DNA from: Bigelowiella natans CCMP2755
Lineage: Eukaryota; Cercozoa; Chlorarachniophyceae
Direction of reading: 5' to 3'
Assembly (NCBI GenBank): GCA_000320545.1
Contig: ADNK01001384.1
Coordinates: 25,001 to 89,000 of the forward strand
Length of the DNA: 64,000 nt
Part shown: one piece after another, positions 60,690 through 64,000 of the stretch
Position numbering within the stretch: the first letter of the stretch is position 1
Layout: each line of letters starts with the position of its first letter
Program-made: the position numbers and the translations under genes
Notes under the pieces: generated by a model
The model's input: only the letters and a program-made list of their open reading frames with translations
What the model was told of the DNA's origin: nothing
Databases searched by the model: none

Positions 60690-63452
60690 ATCATCATCAT
60701 CAAAATGAGTAAAGGACCAACCGAGGACTTCCCCTCAGCAGCAGTCCGCATGAACGAGTCGATGAGATTGATCTGCTTCTTCCGAAGGATTAAGTTCCAC
60801 GTGAATTCGAAGACCAGGTAGCGAGGGTCATAGAACAGCCCACCGCCTTCCTCGCCCTCCCCCTCCTTCATGTAGTGTCGCTTGCACGTCAAGTTCCCAA
60901 CGAGCTGGCTCGTTTTCTGGATGATGCTGGCGCGCACTGCCTCATGGGTGCGGGCATCCTTCAGGGCGCCTTCCTTCGCCAATTTCGGCAAGTTGTTTTG
61001 CAAGAGGTCCAGGAGCTCGTGGAGGTCGAGGAGACATCGGTTGATCTGCCCCATGCGAGAAATGCGCAGGATCACGCCGACCACGGCGTCCATCAGCTGA
61101 TTCACCTCCTCCGAAGCCAGGAAAGGATTGACTTTCTTCACGTCGTAGACCATCACAGAAGAGAGCAGCACCGCTACCAGGTGGTCAAACGCGAGGAAGG
61201 ACTCGCGCTGGGCAAAGCGGTTAAGCACGAATACACTGCGCTCCAGCTTGTCGGCGCCGCCCTCCTTCAACTCATCGCGGAGATGAACCTAGAATTATTG
61301 ACCCAACGAGACGTTCAGAGAGCAGGAAGAGAAAGAAGCAAGGGCAAGAGGGGAGAGAGAGGTTGATGAAAGGAGAGAAGGTTTGGGGGATCGAGTCAGC
61401 AGGCACCCCTCCCTACCACCATTGTGACGTGAAGTTAGCTGCATAAAATGCACACCGCCATAAGCAAAGGAAAACCACGGCTAGTTAGATGTAAGCAAGA
61501 ATCACCGCGTTGCTCCGCGATACAATCACGTCACGCGTGCGTTCAACAAAATCCGCGTCGTCGTTCTTGGCGCCGACGAGGTTCGCCTTAATGTCCTCGA
61601 GCAGAGCACACGTAGCCTGAAGCTTCTTGGCGCAAATGCCACCATTTTCTCCTACGATTATCTCCACGAGATCGGCTTCTGTGAGCCCCTTGAGTGTGGT
61701 CTTGGTCGAGCTGTTGACCCCTTCGGCAAACTTCACCATCTCGTCTTCCAGTCGCCGCTTGAGCTCTCTCGCAACCTGCGAGCGCGCCTCTGGATGATGC
61801 GCGACGCAATGCGCCGTCACCGGAGGCAGATTCGACGGCACGACAGCCATTTTGAGCTCCGCTCGTCGCTGCGACACCAGCAACGTGTCGAGTCCGATGA
61901 CGTCCTTGAGAGGCTGAGTGGCCAGCGTGCGCAACAACTTCATATCCATTGCCAGGGGTGGTAAGGAGGAGGAGGATGAGGTAGTAGATGGTAGTAGCGA
62001 AAATGCCCGAATCTTACGGCTGCTGCAGCGGAAGTCGGAGACATCCGGGGTCAGCCACTCACGCATATCGGCCGCGGTCGGAACACTAGACGCATCTTTC
62101 TTCACCTCGTCTCCCTTGCTGGATGAAGGGTGCTCCACCTTGACGACCTGTTCCGGTTTATCATTCAAGAATAAGATTTGGCGTAATCGTGATATTGGGC
62201 GTCGGTATTATTCGTATTTACTTTATGCGAGAATGAAGAAGTAAATTAGGAGGAGAATCGAGGGGTTATTTTGACCTTGTGCTTGGTTTCGTGATCGTCA
62301 TCAACGAAATCATCAGCATTCCTTCCCCAGTCCAGAGGCCCCCATTTGGCGCTGCCTTCCTTGGACAGGAGCGTGCGCACGTCTTTCATAACTTTGCCAA
62401 ATCCAGGATGCACCTTCTCGGATATACTATTGAGAACCTGATGGCCGCCCATGTTTCCTTTCACGAAGACTGTCTGAATCTTGGGCAGGTGCCGGCACAG
62501 GGCTCGGTTGCGCGACAACACGTGCAGCAGAGACTGGTACGGCCCCACCTTTTCGAAATCGCCTAAGAAGAGGGTCAACATGGAAGCCAGCGTATGCGCG
62601 TCGTTGCGCCCGTTGATACTAGCGGAAACATCACCGCAGAAAAGAGCGTAAAGCCATATGAAGGAACGCCCATACTTCATGTGTCCATAGTCGTTGTGGT
62701 ACTGCCCGCCGACGACGGTCTCGTCTGTTTTATTCCAGAAATCACTGATAGTGCTGAAGACCGTGTTGCCTGTCACGGTCTGCGAGAGGTAGCCGGTGGT
62801 CACGTCGATCTCCAAGTCCTCGTCCTTGAAGTCGGAGGCGGCCTTCTTCAGCAGGGTGTCTTTGTGCTCACCCGCCAACATCCACGCCTTTCCTTCCTTG
62901 ATCTTGGGGCAGCCGACCTTGGCCTCGTCCAAGCCCACGGACGATGCCTCCAACCACCACTTCCGATTGCGCAGGAGGTAGAGTTGGTCGAAGACGTCTT
63001 TGAGAGGCGATGTGGAAGGGTACTTGAGCGTCGGGGGGTACTGCAGGGCAGCTCGGAACTCCGCCTCCACGAATTCGTCGTTTCCAGGTTCAGACAACTG
63101 CCGCTTAAGCATTCCGGGCGTGGGGGCCATATCAACCCCGTCAGCTGCTGAGTCGCTTTCTTCTTCTTCTTCCTTCTTCTTCTTCTCCTCGTCTTTCTTC
63201 TCCTCGTCTTTCTTCATTTTCGCCTCCTCTTCGCCATCATTCTTATCTGCCTGCTCTGCTTCCTTAGATGTACTTTTTTCATCCGCATCTTTCTTCTTCT
63301 TCTCCTCCTCTGTCTCTTTTGGAGTCACGCGAAATTTGCGAAGGTATCTTTTTGTGGAGGGGGTGGAGGAGGGGGAAGGAATTGGAGGAGGGGGTGGAAG
63401 TACAACATATGTGTTAGTACAAAGCATTCCCTTCTCTGTTTCCTTGTTCTCA

Positions 63453-63486
<34 letters not shown>

Positions 63487-64000
63487 TTTGCCTCCCCCCC
63501 CCCCCTCTCTGTACGTGTATGTATGTATGTATGTGTGTGTGTGTGTGTCATAGTGTCTCATCTTACTTGGCATTGACTCCGAGTTTAACGCTCCCGTCTT
63601 CGAAGTAAAGATCTACCATTCCATTGGAGCTAATTCGTGACACTTCTGCCTTCTCCCACACAGATTCCGCCTCCTCCCCTTCCTTCAGCTTCCCCTCATC
63701 AGCGGCTTGCCCATCAGCAGCTTTCGATTCCTTCTTCTCCTCCCCCTCGGAGTCTCCCTTTGTGTTTCTTTCTTTGGTGTCGTACTCACACTTGACGACC
63801 TTGTCCTCGCAGTATGGAAGGACGAGGCTCGGGTGTACGTCGCCCTCAAACACATAGCGCTTCGCCAGGCCAACGACCTGTTCCGAGCAAGATCAAAAGC
63901 GCGAGTAAATGAATGAATGGATGGATCGACGAAATAATCAGTTGTTGCACCTCTGCAGCAAGCGGGTGCCTGGATGGGTCCTCAGCAAACATCCTTTTGT
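55050..64000 (-). CDS. Giant DUF3638/DUF3645 P-loop protein with EF hands, LamG-like and UBA modules (5' partial)
   Basis: Exons in order (5' end beyond the window): 63951->64000, 63567-63877, 62276-63347, 61506-62147, 60722-61288, 59966-60471, 55050-59712. All phases agree; about 2,600 residues are visible. Near visible residue 885 comes VRQLIMGAGKTTVVCPMLSL, a Walker A motif in the DUF3638 setting, followed by VVPQALLP and the acidic LMDEVDLILHP (Walker-B-like). The last exon has the DUF3645-type QPHYNSLIDTGALITGMSN and helicase-like FYDQIHTTGVDIQHINNAIG and GAFRMRGLGKGQKI. Further on are two EF-hand loops (DTDENGVLSPSE near 56390-56355; DMNRDGNISFGE near 56290-56255), a coiled coil, a LamG/concanavalin-like region (55.35-55.75 kb) and a C-terminal UBA (LLQMGFPAHAIEDAI). 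DUF3638 proteins are large, poorly characterised and ubiquitin-linked in some eukaryotes. A Lys/Glu-rich linker occupies 63110-63340. Confidence 0.85.
59888..59925. repeat. (AT)n microsatellite
   Basis: In the last intron (59713-59965) of the giant gene. Confidence 0.95.
60506..60690. repeat. (CTT)n, (CAT)n and (ACT)n tracts
   Basis: Three trinucleotide tracts fill the intron 60472-60721 of the giant gene. Confidence 0.9.
63455..63548. repeat. (CA)n, C run and (GTAT)n-(GT)n tracts
   Basis: In the intron 63348-63566 of the giant gene. Confidence 0.9.

Overview
This window comes from the nuclear genome of a microbial eukaryote. Genes lie on both strands and are split by many short GT-AG introns. 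Dinucleotide and trinucleotide microsatellites are very dense, mostly in introns and spacers. The gene set is fully eukaryotic: PRMT, TRM11, a HECT ligase, an outer-dynein-arm docking protein, an actin-binding CH-CH-filamin protein, an apyrase, a cyclin and a PPR protein. The dynein docking protein implies a flagellated stage. A PPR protein, and leader-like N-termini on several proteins, fit a protist or alga such as a stramenopile or chlorarachniophyte. Composition alone does not settle the lineage. No tRNA, rRNA, CRISPR array or intact transposon was seen. Exon models below were built by hand from splice signals, reading-frame phase and family motifs.

Layout. 1-900: 3' end of a MAP65/PRC1-like gene (+). 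2.2-3.7 kb: unknown gene (-). 4.2-5.4 kb: unknown gene (+, low confidence). 5.65-6.15 kb: stefin-type cystatin (+). 6.2-8.5 kb: TG/CA-rich, TA-poor spacer. 8.57-11.6 kb: long PPR protein (+). 13.4-15.1 kb: tandem DUF442 phosphatase-like protein (+). 15.8-17.1 kb: two-TM GTPase-like protein with a broken P-loop (-). 18.4-20.0 kb: universal stress protein (-). 20.85-23.5 kb: PRMT7-type methyltransferase (+). 24.1-26.9 kb: TRM11-type tRNA methyltransferase (-). 27.2-29.5 kb: ODA docking complex coiled-coil protein (+). 30.3-33.8 kb: UBE3A-like HECT ligase (-). 34.0-36.1 kb: iron-sulfur L-serine dehydratase (+). 36.9-41.2 kb: CH-CH-filamin-SH3BGR fusion (-). 41.7-44.9 kb: membrane-anchored Cof-type HAD phosphatase (+). 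46.6-47.4 kb: Pho80-like cyclin (+). 48.6-49.1 kb: orphan RFC1-type BRCT (-). 49.5-54.0 kb: apyrase (+). 55.05 kb to the window end: giant DUF3638/DUF3645 P-loop protein with EF hands and a UBA domain (-), 5' end outside the window.

There is no operon logic; the genes are independent. Several neighbours are divergent and share short putative promoters (TRM11/ODA, HECT/serine dehydratase, CH-filamin/HAD, BRCT/apyrase). The most unusual items are the CH-CH-filamin-SH3BGR fusion, the giant DUF3638 protein with EF-hand and UBA modules, two enzymes that look catalytically degenerate, an isolated RFC1-type BRCT domain, and TA-depleted spacer islands.
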